Assembly (NCBI RefSeq): GCF_039655875.1
Contig: NZ_JBBYXK010000003.1
Coordinates: 434,001 to 498,000 of the forward strand
Length of the DNA: 64,000 nt
Direction: 5' to 3'
Source: Emcibacter sp. SYSU 3D8
Lineage (GTDB): Bacteria > Pseudomonadota > Alphaproteobacteria > SMXS01
Shown: positions 63,954 to 64,000 of the stretch, piece after piece
Position numbering within the stretch: position 1 is the stretch's first letter
How the letters are laid out: each line of letters begins with the position of its first letter
Made by a program: the position numbers and the translations under genes
The notes under the pieces: generated by a model
What the model was told of the DNA's origin: nothing
Databases searched by the model: none
What the model saw: only the letters and a program-made list of their open reading frames with translations

Positions 63954-64000
63954 ATGATCAAAGGTCAGGCGCCGGGAACGAACGGCGCCCTGGGAGGCAC
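63954..64000 (+). CDS. Start of a further gene, cut by the window edge
   Basis: An ATG at 63954 follows TAGGAGG closely and the frame stays open to the end (MIKGQAPGTNGALGGT). It is 7 bases after the E2 stop. Too little is visible to name it; an E3 or another enzyme of the same pathway would fit. Confidence 0.55.
   Translation, partial: MIKGQAPGTNGALGG

Overview
The window is GC-rich, densely coded bacterial DNA. A complete Cpa/Tad pilus locus in its usual alphaproteobacterial order, a MarR regulator of a type common in that class, many hybrid kinases and c-di-GMP proteins, and the style of the catabolic genes all point to an environmental alphaproteobacterium. I cannot name a genus. No rRNA, tRNA, insertion sequence or CRISPR array was seen.

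Layout. (1) 1-2104: three tandem short-chain dehydrogenases, the first cut by the window edge. (2) 2288-5405: type III polyketide synthase, an isoprenylcysteine methyltransferase-like protein and an MFS exporter, coupled by overlapping start and stop codons; it looks like a small alkylpyrone/alkylresorcinol pathway. (3) 5441-10400: a cobalamin riboswitch followed by btuB, btuF, btuC and btuD, a full vitamin B12 uptake operon. (4) 10479-26703: a surface-glycan region with glycosyltransferases, a flippase, two tandem GT-C-like membrane proteins, the CDP-3,6-dideoxyhexose genes rfbF-rfbG-rfbH, three methyltransferases, a ThDP-dependent lyase and a NeuB-like synthase. An AT-rich patch at about 21420-22600 looks imported. 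(5) 26958-33719: a MshEN-AAA ATPase divergent from a hybrid histidine kinase, then an epimerase/GT22 pair and a small J-domain protein.

(6) 33847-48462: the Tad (Flp) pilus locus. On the minus strand flp-cpaA-cpaB-cpaC-cpaD-cpaE-cpaF-tadB-tadC form one run, with hairpins just after flp. A TadD-like lipoprotein fused to a SPOR domain lies convergently, and tadE-tadG lie beyond it. A second Flp pilin with its own strong promoter faces away, and a polytopic GT-C-like protein sits between the two pilin genes. (7) 48561-54627: a MarR regulator, a PAS-GGDEF cyclase, a receiver-EAL phosphodiesterase and a large multi-PAS hybrid kinase. (8) 54744-64000: catabolic genes. These are a thiolase-fold/DUF35 fusion whose catalytic Cys is replaced by Gln, paired with an intact SCP2-type thiolase; a TetR regulator divergent from a cytochrome P450 and an SDR; and a branched-chain 2-oxoacid dehydrogenase E1alpha-E1beta-E2 operon that runs off the window.

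The observations I rate highest are the active-site-less thiolase/DUF35 fusion next to a normal thiolase, the deoxysugar genes combined with a ThDP enzyme (suggesting a branched-chain sugar such as a yersiniose relative), the TadD-SPOR fusion, and the two opposed Flp pilins flanking a GT-C-like protein.
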